A DNA stretch of 5,254 nucleotides, from assembly GCA_036272735.1 (NCBI GenBank), contig DATAYF010000639.1:1-5254 (forward strand). The letters run 5' to 3'. The translations under genes and the position numbers were made by a program. The DNA is from DATAYF01 sp036272735 (lineage in GTDB: Bacteria > Chloroflexota > Ktedonobacteria > Ktedonobacterales > Ktedonobacteraceae). Under the pieces are notes generated by a model. It was not told the DNA's origin and made no database searches. It saw nothing but the letters and a program-made list of their open reading frames with translations. Each line of letters opens with the position of its first letter. Position 1 is the first letter of the stretch. Below are positions 4,930 through 5,254 of this stretch, piece by piece.

Positions 4930-5254
4930 TTTTTTTTGCGCGCCTGCCACACAGGGATGCGCCCGCACAATCGTGGCGTCCAGCATCCCATGCTCGGTGT
5001 CGGGATCGGTGGCGAGCGCGGCGAGCATCCGCTCCCAGACGCCCGCCTCACACCAGCGGACAAACCGCTTGTACACCGTGTTCCACGCGCCGTATTCGGC
5101 AGGCAGCAAGCGCCATTGCGCGCCACTATGGCTCATCCATTTCACCGCCTCGACGAAACGGCGGCACGCGTGTTCATCTCGGCCAATGTAGGCCCGCGAC
5201 TCCTGGCGCAAGAACGCGGAAATCTTGGTCCAGTCGGCGTCGCTCAATCGTATA
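4918..5254 (-). pseudogene. IS5-type transposase, N-terminal fragment truncated by E2
   Basis: The frame enters from the right edge and encodes the typical IS5-superfamily N-terminal region: LSDADWTKISAFLRQ, then RRFVEAVKWMSHSGAQWRLLP, EYGAWNTVYKRFVRW and GVWERMLAALA. It ends at the first catalytic Asp motif LDATIVRAHPC (the D is residue 90 counted from the TTG-initiated MSDADW). In-frame codons ATA CGA precede that TTG, so the leucine is probably internal and the true start is outside the window. After AGAQKK the frame runs into the E2 TIR and stops (LRR, stop at 4920-4918). The second Asp and the Glu are missing, so the product cannot be an active transposase. Many IS5-group elements have a frameshift A run near this point, and E2 joins exactly at the A8 run. 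The missing half is not on the far side at 1-83. Confidence 0.85.

Noticed and set aside
84..4937. T7 and T8 as a target-site duplication of one composite E1-E2 unit
   Set aside because: Homopolymers carry too little information, and the sequences just outside them do not look like two halves of one interrupted gene.
4725..5126. Minus-strand frame running from the IS5 fragment through the E2 TIR to 4725
   Set aside because: It crosses two unrelated sequence blocks, overlaps the better-supported IS5 frame and shows no family motif.

Overview
This window is almost entirely mobile DNA. Every gene I can support reads on the minus strand, so the biological order runs from high to low coordinates. 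Base composition is moderately GC-rich. The density of insertion sequences, with one inserted beside or into another, suggests an IS-rich soil-type bacterium, possibly a Ktedonobacteria-like Chloroflexota. That is an impression from the protein style only, and I have no marker gene to prove it.

Layout from left to right. (1) Positions 1-83 hold the first 18 codons of an unrecognised gene with a good Shine-Dalgarno; the rest lies outside the window. (2) Positions 84-1784 are a compact insertion sequence, here called element E1: one transposase between terminal inverted repeats (TIRs; 91-113 and 1756-1778). (3) Positions 1785-4929 form a second, longer element, E2, with its own 33-bp TIRs (1785-1817 and 4897-4929). 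It carries a related but clearly diverged transposase plus two passenger genes: a small VOC/glyoxalase-fold protein (3445-3786) and a regulator with two tandem MerR-type DNA-binding domains (3889-4653). E1 and E2 abut across a six-base A tract. (4) Positions 4930-5254 hold the amino-terminal part of an IS5-type transposase, truncated exactly where E2 begins.

The two main transposases share an unusual architecture. Each has an N-terminal reading frame with a CxxC zinc ribbon and the first two catalytic aspartates. The third catalytic residue (the glutamate of TNN-D/A-LE) lies in a second, -1 frame. The switch falls at the homologous position in both copies: an A8 run in E1 and an A5G5 run in E2. 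This looks like programmed -1 frameshifting or transcriptional slippage. Further downstream each copy has an additional one-base frame error at a different place, which looks like decay or sequencing error.

The most interesting proposal is that E2 is a cargo-carrying transposon with a self-contained regulatory module. The tandem-MerR gene has a good sigma-70-type promoter. The 11-bp word AACCCTCTACA occurs both at that promoter and, in opposite orientation, at the likely promoter of the VOC gene, where its AACCCTC core is repeated once more 19 bp away. This suggests one regulator controlling itself and a possible detoxification or resistance gene. The inducer and the VOC substrate cannot be read from the sequence.
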